From positions 2,272,001-2,336,000 of the forward strand of contig NC_052409.1 of NCBI RefSeq assembly GCF_009389715.1: DNA of 64,000 nucleotides, written 5' to 3'. Origin of the DNA: Phoenix dactylifera. Taxonomy: Eukaryota; Streptophyta; Magnoliopsida; Arecales; Arecaceae. Under the pieces are notes generated by a model that worked only from the letters and a program-made list of their open reading frames with translations, was not told the DNA's origin and did no database searches. Position 1 is the stretch's first letter, and each line of letters opens with the position of its first letter. A program made the translations under genes and the position numbers. Shown here piece by piece: positions 33,530 to 45,800 of this stretch.

Positions 33530-36500
33530 GTTTAGTCGTGAATAAACAAAATTACTTAATTGCCTTTGTACTAATTAATACTCTGCTATTCTATTCTCTG
33601 TTTTTAATTTAGTTTTTCATCCGATATTATGCATGCAGCCAATTATTGTGGGCCACGTAATAATGTGGCTACCAATATTAAATATAAGATTAAAAAGTTA
33701 TTATATATATATATATATTATGTTGTTGGTTTTGGTTGGGATAATTGAATGCTTGGGAGGGTGAGTGAACATCACTAGTTTTTATTTGATGACTTCGTGA
33801 GGAGGAGAGATGGCGTGATGCGTGATATTATTTAATAAAGAGGTGGATATTCCAAGGAAATTAGTTGGAGTAGTTGAGTGGGTTTAATACATAGGTCCTG
33901 TTGGAAAGTGGTAGATGTGAAGGATCAACCGACGCTTGCTTCAGCTTATGCTTATCCTGCTTGCCGATCTCTAGCCCTTGCAGCCCTTCAACTTGGTCTT
34001 TCTGTTCACCAACCTCCTTTGGGTCCCAACTCCCAAAGTACGTATCTAAGGTTACTTGCTTCAATCACTCATATAAATATATCCAAAAAAATCAAAAAAT
34101 ACTAAATTTCAAAATGCCTTAGACAGCCTTTTTTTTTCAACCTAAATCTCCAGCATGATTAGTCATGTACGAAGCCATCCAATCCACGGCTCTGTTGGTT
34201 TTTTTTAGACATACTTGATCTCAAAAGAATGTTCTAACTCTTTAATTCTACTGGCACGCTTGATTTCATATTGTTATTTGGAATTTTGTATGCTACTAAT
34301 ATCCCCGCAAGGGGCCTTCCACTTCTTATTGATCCTTATTGAAATGTTGGGCTTGTTAGAGATAGTTGGTTGACCTAACTAGGTTTAAGACCAACAACCC
34401 AAGCCTCGGAATTTGATATCAGAAGAGGAATACGACATGCTGACTGGATTTTGGTTATAATCCATGCTTGTCGAGATCTCCACATCCTTGGTTATATCAG
34501 AAGAGGAATGCGACAGCCAATTAAGCCACTGTGGCACTCAAAAGAATAGAATTCGCACCTATCCTCTCTCTCTCTCTCTCTTTCCCTTGACCAACTCAAT
34601 TTTCACATTGTAAGTCAAAATTAACCAAAATAATTAATCATGAAAAGCTACATGTTTCACCTATGTCAATATAAATCGCCTTTCATGATATGTTATAAGG
34701 ATAGATATCTTGTATTTCAAGAAATAGGGCCTTGTCAATGTCTTATTTCCACTTGCATGAATTTGAAGAAAAATACTTTTCAGAGAAGAAATTGGTTTTG
34801 ATAAGCACATATGTCAATGTTTTTAAGAAATTTCTTAAAAGGTATATTATGTCATGTTGCAGTACTCCATGATTTATCAAATCTTTCCCAATGGAGCCAA
34901 AAAATCATTACTTATCTAACAAGAAATAAACATTTTGATATTCAGTGCTACGTGGGCAAAACCAGGATACGCCGAGGTCGGGCCGGCCCCTAAACCGGGA
35001 GAAATCTGTCGGGCAGGGCCCACTTCGGCCCAATTGTGGGCACCCACAGTTTGGGCAGGGCCCAGTTCTCCATGTGGACACGAACCGGCATCCAGCCCTT
35101 TACATGAGTTGAGTTGGGCCGTTACTCAATGGTGGCCGCCATCTAACAGCCCAGTTTGCGAGCAGACTGTTAGGTCACACGTGGAGGGCAATCCATAATT
35201 TGTTGGTTTGTTTCTGCCCATCTTCTCAAAAAACTATTTTTTTGAAAGGAAAATGAATAATAAGAAAAATAAGCAACAATTAGTTATCGAATTCATTAAT
35301 GACCTATCAAATTCATCCATGAATTAATAATTATATATAGCTCTTATCATCTACTGCATCGAATATTAGACATCTCTCTCATACATACAATTCCAATAAA
35401 TGTTGGTTTTGATTGGAGACAGATTGGGAGGGTATGTTGCACACCATGAGACTCCTAAGATCAATCAATTGCAGCTCTAGAATAAGAAGTATACTCGGGC
35501 AGTCATCTGAGGCATTGCCTCCACGCCATCATCTTGGCACCCTGGAACAATCTTTTCTTTAGCTTTCGAAGTTTTTTTAGCACCAAATATTGAAAGAGGC
35601 TCTTCTCCCTTAATGGCACCACTCCTCTCTTTTCTATTCCTAGAAAATGAAAAACCCTTTTCTCAACCCGTAGGGCTTCGCCATGTAAGAGAAAGAGCTA
35701 TAAAAGAGGAGAACTAAGGATAGCATAAATAGGCATCAGTACCTAATGGTTTAACTTGGAATATGAGTACAATTAGGTTTTACCGGGCGGATAAAAGTGT
35801 TAAAATATTTGCAGAAGGAAAGAAAAATAAAAGAAAAAGAGAGAGAAAAATAATTTTATTTCTCTATTCTATTATATTCAGTATATCTTAAGAAAAATAA
35901 TATAGGTTGATATAGGATCACACTAACAATAGAAAATATTACTAGCTGATACAAGTTGTTACGTGATCCCTAAAATCACTCTAAAAAAATTATGCTAATA
36001 AAAAAATAATATATGTTGATATAGAATCACGCTAATAAAGAAAAATATTATGAGTGATATAAGTTGTTGTGAGATTTTTAAAATTATGGTAATTAAAAAA
36101 AAATCTTATGATTTTGTTCAAATATCTTTGAAAATAGATAACCTCATGGGACCAACCAATGGTAATGGCAGTCGCTTTATCATCGATGTTCTGACTTTTA
36201 TGGTGCATGGACCCATGTGTCCGTGTATTCCGCTTTGTGTTCCTTGAAGTCCTTAAATTCAGTTCCTTTAATCAAACATATATCCACTTCCATCTTCTTT
36301 TCTTTTCTTTCTTTTTTTTGGTGAAAACAGTAATTCATATAGCTCTAACGTGAGTATATCCTGCCAAGTCATGAGAAAGTAAAAAATACAAGGGTTAGGG
36401 TATACCTCCATCCTTTCCATAGAAAAAATCATAATATATTATCTTTCACATAATGTTCGTACCCGTACGTGTTGATCCTGAGATACAAAAACCAGAGAAA

Positions 36501-37400
36501 TATGAAGCTATTCCAAATCCAGCAGGACCTGAAAGGCATGCAACAGTGATTTTCCCTCCTAGTTTGGCTCTCAGAGCTCAACCAAAGCTTCCGAGCGATC
36601 CTGGAATTAATGGCGGATTGCACAATATTGGAAGCGATGGATGAAATGTTTTCCAAGGTGAACTCATGCTAGAGAACTATGTATCGGCGGACGGAAATAT
36701 TCCACTGGAGGAGCAATGATGCTGATGAAGTGTCATTTTCATTTCGTCGAGGCGACTTAACAAAATAAAACTTTTCTCAAGGAGATAACCATCCATCATC
36801 CAACAATCAGAAGCGATATCGTTCTCTGAAGTCATCCTCTTCAGAAGAACAGTAGAAAACTGGAATTATCTACAGGTGCCTTTGATGTGAAACCAAGCTC
36901 CACCTTCTCTTTTAACCAACCAAATTCACATTTGGCCATATCTTAAGCCAAGTCGGCAAATTCTACCTTTCGCCTACTACCAACCTGCTCGTATCACCAT
37001 CAGCCTTCTTAATTTACGTCCCTTTAGGCGAGAAGAACAGAAAAAAGGACGGCTAAATTCATGCACACATAGCTTGGAATAGAACCCATCGTACACAGAA
37101 GAGTTACAAACAAGAACCAAACTTTCAAAGCACAACATAAGAAGTGCAAAGCCAGCCTGCCATGCATCAGTCTCCTCCATGGGTTCCCACCGCCAACCAC
37201 CCCACCCGAAAGCTCTGCCATCATTGTCCTCCCACTGCACCACCAGCTGCCTCCATCATCACCTTAATTATAAATAATCTTGATCATTGTAGTTTATTAT
37301 CTTTCTTCAAGCTTACTTCTAGTTTAGTTTATCTCTATTATAGGATGATGATGTAAGAGGTGGATATGTTAATATATTGGAAGAAGATAGACGTGAGACT
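33530..37400. other. Intergenic DNA between the PIP1 and GPAT genes
   Basis: It holds a (TA)n tract at 33697-33718, a (CT)n tract at 34561-34580 and a duplicated phrase ATATCAGAAGAGGAAT at about 34417 and 34496. A GC-rich patch (34965-35180) with GGGCAGGGCCC repeats may be a decayed MITE. A tandem duplication is listed separately. The open frames at 36429-36656 on both strands show no recognised domain. Confidence 0.4.
35893..36098. repeat. Tandem duplication of a roughly 105-bp AT-rich unit
   Basis: Two adjacent copies (about 35893-35999 and 36000-36098) share, in order, AATAATATA, GTTGATATAG, ATCACRCTAA, AAATATTA, TGATAYAAGTTGTT and TAAAATYA. They are diverged by roughly one-fifth. Confidence 0.6.
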
Positions 37401-37594
37401 GAGGCATATACTAGTCCAGAAGCCGCACAATAGTTGACCATATGATGGCAACGTAGCATTTACTTAATTTACACACTTAACAAACAGCCAAAGTGATGGA
37501 AAACATAAGACAGGAGGGGGAATTGGCCAGAGACAAGATGGAGAGGCAGAAACTGCAAGCCACACGAAGAGAACTGAAGGTTGTTGATGAAGGC

Positions 37595-39505
37595 TCAAGG
37601 CCTGCTCTTGAATGGGATTGCCCTGATGACTATCTGGTGGTAAAACGCAGCAAGTGCAGCTCCAATGAATGGTCCCACCCAGAAAATCCACTGAGAAGAG
37701 AGAAAAAGCTATGTTAGATACTGTTATTATTGGTCGTCAAAGCTACCACGAGAAGTATACGTTGACTTATCATCGCCACTTAAAAGAGGCTTTACCTGGT
37801 CATCCCAAGCATGGTCCTTGTTGTAGATGATGGCAGCCCCAAGGCTCCTGGCGGGGTTGATACCAGTTCCAGTGATGGGGATGGTGGCCAGGTGAACAAG
37901 GAAAACAGCAAACCCAATAGGCAAGGGAGCAAGGAGCTGCACAAATTTCACCAGAGTTTATGAGCTTAAATTCAAGATTATATATAATCGATTCGAAAGT
38001 GAGCAGGGTCAGAAGCTATTGATTTACTCAGGATTACTCCAGATGTATAATTCTAGAGTTTAACAAAATCAGCGAGCTATAAAATTAGAGGACAGAAAAA
38101 AAAACTTTTTGGAAGTTGAGGTAGAAATCCAACTATAAATCATTTATAGATTATCAGAAACAGTCCCAAGGCTACAGAATCCCAGGAAACAAACAAGGAA
38201 TACCACTTTTTAGCACTGTTCTGAGAAAGAATCAAAGATTAAACACTGGATGGGGAAATACATATAAGCAAAATTTGTCTATAAAAGCATGAAGAATCCT
38301 ACAAATTAAGCTGAAGCTAATGCATGGATAAATTGATAACACTTCAAAAAAAAAAAAAAGGAAGGCCAATTCCATGTCTAGAGAAAGAATTACTTACAGG
38401 CACATGAGAGTCCCTGGCACTCCTCTTGGCATCGGTGGCAGAGAAGACAGTGTAGACAAGGACAAAGGTGCCAATGATCTCTGCACCCAAGCCATCACCC
38501 TTGGTGTAGCCAGGAGCCACAACATTGGCTCCTCCACCATTGCTCTCATAGATCCCCTTCTGAAACCCCTTGACCACACCAGCACCGCAGATGGCTCCCA
38601 GGCACTGCATCACCATGTATAACAGAGCCCTGGTCAGGGAAAGCTTCCTCGCCAACAGCAGCCCAAAGGTGACAGCCGGGTTGATGTGGCCACCTGCCCA
38701 TTTAGAAAAAAGAGAGGAAATAATTAGATCGAAACCAGCGTTCCAACAATGGTGGGAAAGAATAATTTAAAAAAAATTAATCTTTGACAGAATAATAAAT
38801 AATAGGAGTGAAAAGAAAAAAAAATAACTTAAAAATTAAGAAGCAGCTAGCGAGATGATTTTAGAGAAAAATTATCAAAGCCAAATATTTGCATTTTACA
38901 TTTTATAAAAAAATATTTTGCATTTGTTGCTTGTAAAATGAAAATAAGAACCAAGTAAGGTACAAAATTGATTTCATCCATCCGATACCTGCACCAACTG
39001 TAGTAAAACTAGATAAAACCACAGAACGGAAAGAAGCACACCAAAGAAAATATAACTAAGAACATGTGTAGGCTATAAAGATGATACCAACTTAAATATA
39101 GGCAGCAAGACATGAAGAGGCCAAGATGAGAGCAAGAAAGCAGAGAAATTGCTAAAAAAAACTAGTTTCTTCACCAGAGATCCCAGCAGTACAGTAGACC
39201 AGGGCAAAGATCATGCCACCAAAGGCCCAAGCAATCCCTTGGATGCCCACAGTGGAGCACTTGCTTTTGGCCTGGACCACACCCATGACAGTAAGGATGG
39301 TGATGTAGAGGAAGAGGAAGGTGGCCATGAACTCTGCTATCCCAGCCCTGTAGAAGGACCACGACCAGAGCTCCTCCAGCTCAAACAAGGGAGCTGGTGG
39401 GGGCTCCTTGTAGTCCTTGTCCTGGGTCTGGGCTGCCGTCCCTATTGGCTGCCTCTCTGCGAACTTGTTGGCTCCCACCCTAACATCCTCCTCTTTCCCT
39501 TCCAT
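37595..39505 (-). CDS. PIP1: Plasma-membrane aquaporin PIP1, 287 aa, four exons
   Basis: Exons: 39505-39175, 38693-38398, 37936-37796, 37690-37595; phases give 288 codons including stop. The long N-terminus [20 protein letters not shown] and the short C-terminal tail after exon 4 are PIP1 hallmarks. Two NPA motifs sit at 115-117 (GHINPAVTF) and 236-238 (GTGINPARS). The aromatic/arginine filter is F95, H224, T233, R239, as in water-selective PIPs. Other recognisable sites are loop-A C83, loop-B S129 in RKLS (equivalent to the gating serine of spinach PIP2;1) and loop-D H207, the pH-gating histidine. Six membrane helices are expected. PIP1 proteins usually need a PIP2 partner to reach the plasma membrane. 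All known functional residues are present, so this is probably a working gene. The three introns are where plant PIP genes usually have them. Confidence 0.95.
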
Positions 39506-39584
39506 CTCCCTCTCTCTCTCCCTCTAAGAACTCTGTTATCTTGAGATGTGAACAATGAAGGATGGAAGCAGAAGGCTGTGACTT

Positions 39585-39622
39585 GAGTGGAAGCATCCAA
39601 GGATAGGTGGGAGCTTTTATAA
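39585..39622 (-). promoter_or_regulatory. TATA box of the PIP1 aquaporin gene
   Basis: On the minus strand TATAAAAG lies at 39615-39622, about 110 bases before the PIP1 start codon. It predicts transcription starting near 39587 and a leader of roughly 80 bases that includes a CT-rich stretch just before the ATG. Confidence 0.6.
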
Positions 39623-39624
39623 AG

Positions 39625-42600
39625 GTGGAGATGGAAAAAGAAAATGGGCACAAACTTTGTGATGTAATATTATTCATATTTTTTCTTTATAAGGACTTTA
39701 ATAGATAGGATTTTATGTTAATATAAAATGCATGCTAGTTTCTGCCGGTGGTTTAGAGAGGGTTCTGGAAAGCGGGTATAGACTATAGCGTTGGTAAAGA
39801 TGCGGACAGGGAGGTGGGTTGGCCTTATCTTTTCTCAGACCAGCTTGGGGTCCAGACTCCAGAGTTGCTTCCTATCCTTTTCTTAGGTATCTCATATCTG
39901 CTTGCTTTCTTCTTTTTTGTGTGTGTGTGTGTGTTTTTTTATTATAAACTCCTGATAACACTGTATTTACTGCATAAACTAAAAGGAGAGTAAGATCAAA
40001 AAAAAACCTTTTTTTTTCACTTGATGGCTCTCAGTTTTTGGATACGCATGCACATAGCACTTTCCATAGTGTACTTTCTTAGCGTACTAAACCCTTCCAA
40101 CCCTAACGAAGAATTAATAAAAGACTTTACTCAGAAACTAGCTGTAACCTCAAACTTGTGCTTTTCAAATATGATCCGAATGATGCCGATTCGAAGGATA
40201 ATGTATTACACAGGACCTTTATCGAATTTTATCTAGCTCCATGCTTTCATATGAAAATTAGTAAACATGATGCCAGCCTTGTAAACCGGCTTCAGGCTTG
40301 TTGGAGACCAAATAACATGGATCGATAACCAAACCTTGCGGTCTGGGGGTTTTATTTTTCATTCACCTTCTTTTGTGTAAATTCATCTTAGATCGCACAA
40401 TAATCACTTCAAGATTCTATGCAGGTGGATGAATGGAGAAGTTTGAAGTACTCCAATGGTCAACGCTAAATAAGAATAGCAATCAGTCCTTCGTAACAAT
40501 AAACCCCCTCTTTAACAAATATATGTCAAATAAATGGATTTACTTTGTGCTAAGGATGGTTAGTGAAAAAGTATTGTTTTGGACATCATGAAGTTTGATA
40601 CGGTCTTATCTTGGCATACATTTTATCTAAATCTATAAAACATGCATATTGAATCACAATAATTAGAACATTTGTTCATCAAAGTCCTAATAAACTAGTT
40701 CAAAGTGACTTAATTGAGTGATAGCATCCAAGCAATCCTATCCTTAACATTAGTTGGATTAGATTGATCAATAATTGGATCTATAGCTCAAGAAATCAAG
40801 ATCATTTGCGGGTCCAATCAGACAATATTTTAAGCAAGTTAGGTCGGCTACCGCACATTGCAACCAGACAAACAATGCCAATTAGATGTAAATTAACATG
40901 CTAAAAATCTAATGTCACTATATAGATCCAACCTAATATCAATTCAAGCATATCCTATTAAAGTCATCGGCATATTGAACTTGTCCCAGTCCAAATCAAG
41001 TAGCTAAGTGCAGCCAATACATCTTAGGTGTTGGCGTAGTCCTCTTTTTATCTAATTAATTGTATGCCATTCTTGTGCATATTTTGATGGCCAATGGCAA
41101 TGGTCCTGCATATATGACCATTTTTAATGGCTTAAAACTGATTGGAAGGTGGTGAAAGACGAAGCCACTCTCTATTTTTTCGGGCCGTCCGCCGATGCGC
41201 TACTCGCCACATGGCCAAGCCAACATCAGGTGACGAAGAAAGAGACCCCAAAAATTTCCACCGACCGGACCAAGACAGCTACGCTCCAACGCCTCATTCT
41301 TCGCCGCGTGTAACCACTACATGTCAATGTGGCCGATCGGCCAATCAGTAGCTGACGCGTATTGCATGCCACTTCTTCTTCCTTTTTTTTTTTTTTTTTT
41401 TAAGTACATGAGCTTATTCTGTCTGTGAATAATTCATGCACCCATTCTCGTGATACCCAAACGACACCCATCTCATTCGGACCGCGAGAATGCGAGGGAG
41501 TGCATGTTGTCGGTTTTACTATATGGGTTTAAGTATTTTGCTATATGTCATCTTTCGTGAGACATTGAAGATTTTTTTTATGCCGACAAGTTGCGTCTAT
41601 GTTGTTTTTGATTTCTGCGAGAATAAATATTTGGAGACTACATCAAGATTAAATAGTGGCTTGTTTTGTTTCTTGGCACAGTATGCAATCGGCGCACTGT
41701 TCCACTTCCTTTCAACTAAACAATCATTTGAAGATTTTAATGAAATAGAGCACCTTTCAGAAAGATTAAATTAATATCTTAAAAATAATATATTAGAAAT
41801 TCTTTAGTTTTTCTTCTTCTAGCTCATCCATCCCATTTATAAACTAGCTCCTATAGTCCTATAAAAAATTAAAATAATTTAACTCATTCTTCCCTCTCGA
41901 AATTACTTCATTTAATCCGACTTCTCTGAATACTTTACTCCTCTTCCAAATGCAACCCAACAAAGGTGCTATATAAAAGAATTCGCCTTTTTAAAAGAAA
42001 GGCTGATAGCTTTTTTTTTAAAACTAACATGAACGCCAGTTGGACAACAAATAAATTTAAGCATTGTGTACAAAATAGAAATATTCGGTGGCTTAAAAAT
42101 GTACAGCTTAGATAGGACCATCTCCGATTTATCTTTAATTATCTAGTAACTACATTCCCTATATAAGAATATTTGCAGGTAACTTAGCTGAGGGTTCAGA
42201 ATTGCGCCTCACACCACCTAAGCTACAATTATTGGGGCTATATAGTACTTATCGTCGCAGTGATGTTTTCAATTGCTTGTAGAATAAAAAAAGTTAAAGG
42301 ATACAATGCTCTCTCCACCTATCATTCAGATGTCATACAAACATGCATATCGATATTCCTTTCCTTTCATTTTGGGGAAGGGAGGCACTCACGCTATTAG
42401 CTACCAGGCAGAAATAATCAAATCCCCCAAAATGACCATCATGTCGAATTAAACCAATACAAATTTTCCAACTAAATTCTGGCACATCAAGTACCGGCCA
42501 ACTTCGATTAACATCTGATTTATATCTAAGCTATATTATGTGGCAATTGAAGCAACCAAATTCAGAGTCCAAAGAAAACATGCTTTAAATATCAGCATGC

Positions 42601-42880
42601 ATGCCAACAACTCCATTTTTCTTTTTCGTTTTCCTTTTCCTTTTTTCCTGGTCATAGAAAGTTAGAAACAACTCCACAACTTGTTAAATTTTGAAATTCG
42701 AGTCGTCGTAAAATACAACATTGAACAAAAGGTCAACACGAGAATCTTTGGAATACGAGAATCTTTTCCAAAGTCTCCACCAGTTCTGATCTATTACACA
42801 TGTACCCTAATAGGTTGAACGCTATATATTCAGTGTTGCATATAAACAGAGAAATCTTTTTTTTTGCTGTCAAAATATAG
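39625..42880. other. Intergenic DNA between PIP1 promoter and SPPL 3' end
   Basis: No gene was recognised. It holds a (GT)n tract at 39919-39933, a T21 run at about 41381-41401 and short open frames without domains. A GC-richer stretch at 41150-41350 gives a 69-codon frame of no known family. Confidence 0.4.
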
Positions 42881-42884
42881 ATAT

Positions 42885-45800
42885 CTATTGAACAGGTTGA
42901 ATATGCGGACATATTCTCTTTGGTTCTCCTTTTGTCCATAAATTTCCGAGTTCACCTCTTTTTCGCCCCAGAGCCAAGAAGGTGCCTGCGAAGGATTAGG
43001 AAAGAAATCAACAGCCGATATCAGAAGCCAAAAGATGCATTCTGTAAGCAAAAGACTACTTCAACAAAATTTGCAAAGCTGCCATGGTTCAAATTCATGA
43101 TAAACTCCGGTGCTAAATATGGGATAGGCTTATATGCTTGTGGACGATAAAAGCCATCTGCTCAGCCAAATTCTCTCCTTTTAAGGCAAGTTATTTACTC
43201 CTGTACAGTCTTTTTTTCTAATTTCCCCCCCATAGTCGTATATTCCTGTAAAGTCTTTCTCCCCTCCTCTTTTTGTGCATATGAGATCACCACTTACCCA
43301 GTGTGAAGGGGACGATGTAAAGAAGAGCTGGTTGGCCATGTCCATCCATTAGATTCAAAGCAACATATGTAATAAGAAGACCTGCAGAAACAAATTCAAG
43401 CACGATGCTAAGACATGATTGATAGCAGAAGAAAAATGTGAAGTTCTATTATCTATATATCCATCTTAGTGGTTGCATCATTCATGCTGGTGGATGAAAG
43501 TTGGGAAAGTTTTGATCATGGTAATCTGCACGAGATCTAGAAAGCATGTATGTTATGTCACTATAAAGTGTAGCTCTAGCTTTCAGAAGCCATACATTAA
43601 GTCATAATACTCTGTTAAAGTGAGCACTAACAACCATCCTTGCTGTTCTGTTGCACAAATGAATAATATGAAATTGTTATCTGCAAAGACCATCTCTCTT
43701 TATTCAAAGAGTTGAAGCAATAAAATCAGTTTATAAATGTGCAATGATTTTTATTATAGGTGCACATAGAAACAGAATGAATCAATAAATACCACTGCAC
43801 AATTAAGCTACTGTTCCAACAATGAGATTCTTCTCTCGTTACTTCCATATTAGCTTTGACACTCCATGCTAATCTAAAGACCAGAATAAGATCTAATTTG
43901 TCTTACCAGAACCATAAGCCACCATGGCCCACAAGAAATAACCAGCTCGTAGAGTTTTCTTTGCAGCAAAGTCATATCTGCGAACATAGACAGTTTTATT
44001 AAACTATTTTGCACTTTTATGGAGCTTAACTTTCAACAAGAATCAAAAGGATATACTAAAATATGCATCAGCAGTAGCATAAATAGGGGAACAGATGGGA
44101 TGACACCTAAATCCCACTTAAGCAGCAACCTGCTACTAGAGAACAACAGCATACAGGAACTGTTTGGATATGATTTTTACCAATGAGGTAGGAAAAGCCA
44201 TGGAATCTCGATTATCATCCCATACAGTGAACCTGATACCTCATAGAGATGGTCCTATATAGTTGGACAACTAAACCAATAAATTAAAATATAATACTAT
44301 AAAGGACTAATGAGAAGTTGCACTACATTTCGGAAGTCAAGATTAACATTAGAAACATATCTATCAGAATAGTACAAAAAAGAACTGAAGACCATGCAAG
44401 CCATGTTTGGATTAGAAGCTGATTATCCTTATAATGCCATATTAATAGAAAATTGGCAGCATTACAAGGGAACAGCAACCCCGTATCCTTCTTTGCTATT
44501 TTAAAATGGGATAGAGGACCACTCATCCTATTTATACTGAGTGCTACCCTTGTACATATCAGCAGAAGAACCATCACCTATTCAATAGTAGAATAGCCCT
44601 TAAGAAGCAATATCCATTCTATATAACTTTTCTTTATTTAATATCCATCATCGGGGGTGGTTTGCCGGCACATGCACACGAGCATGACACCCCTTCCCCC
44701 CACCCCTCCCCAACCAAATACACACACACAGAGAGAGAGAGAGAGAGATGACGGGTCATAGGTGATGGAAGAGTCATTGAGAGGCAAAGCATGCACTAAA
44801 AGCCTGTTTGAACAAAGGCTTGGTTTCAATGGAATGAAAAAAACACTGCTGGAGACCACTTTTTAATTTCCTACAGATTTGCTGCATTTTATATTTTCAT
44901 CCCAAGCAATACAAGCCCAAACAGCTATTACTATGTTATAAAATCCCACGGGTTTTTAGCTGATCCTATGGTTACCACACTGGTCCTTAATTGGCAAGAG
45001 ACACCTTAAGACATATATAACACAGACTGATCCAGTTACATAAGCTGTAGCCTTTTGAATTAGATCACTAATGTCACACGATCACCCCTCTTCAAAGAAC
45101 AGGTCTTCAAAGATAGGACAGCAAGCACGCCGAATCAGTGCTCTTTAAAAGAAAATTTTGTATCCTAGAAAACATGGTAATCTACACATGCACAAGCAGA
45201 AGTCTCAGAATCATTCCCAACAATCTGTGAAAACTATTTTGCTATGACAAGAAGACCTTTCAAATTGATATATGCAACAAAGCTGCTGGACTACCAGAGG
45301 TAAAACACTACATACTCTGTTGGAAAAAGAGGGATAAAATGCTGTCCTACGAATATGGCCTGATTGTGACATACCTATGACAAAAATCTCCAAGCAACAT
45401 TGTTTTAACATATGCATCAGAATATCAGGAAACAATTACAGTCTAGGCACATAAGATCAATTTAATATAGTTGAGAATGTTAAGGTCAACATATGGTAAA
45501 ACCAAGGTGGATAGGGAAAGAAATGAGCATTAATGGGAGGCTTGCGAATCAAATGTATTGCGACAGAGAAACAGCACCATGAGGGATGGTGTAGGCATTG
45601 TAATGCGAAAATAGGATGGAATTCCAATAAAGAAGAGCACTTTGGTTTGTACCAGAGAATCAGGAAAGAGGATGAATACCCAGAATTAGTGGGAAATTGC
45701 ATCGAGGAATTTTTAAACACTTAGTTTGCAACAGGATTTAGCAATGAATGCCAATAAGAATTCAAAAGGCTAACATCAACACACTTGTGGTTATAATTCA

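Noticed and set aside
36429-36656. Frames on both strands that look protein-like (EIQKPEKYEAIPNPAGPERH on the plus strand)
   Set aside because: No family recognised, no splice-supported extension and no neighbouring exon. Possibly a gene fragment, but unsupported.
39149-39544. A 131-codon plus-strand frame opposite PIP1 exon 1
   Set aside because: It is the antisense shadow of a well-supported exon.
45457-45724. Overlapping frames of 63 and 87 codons in an SPPL intron
   Set aside because: Both strands are open by chance. No domain or splice link to the gene was found.
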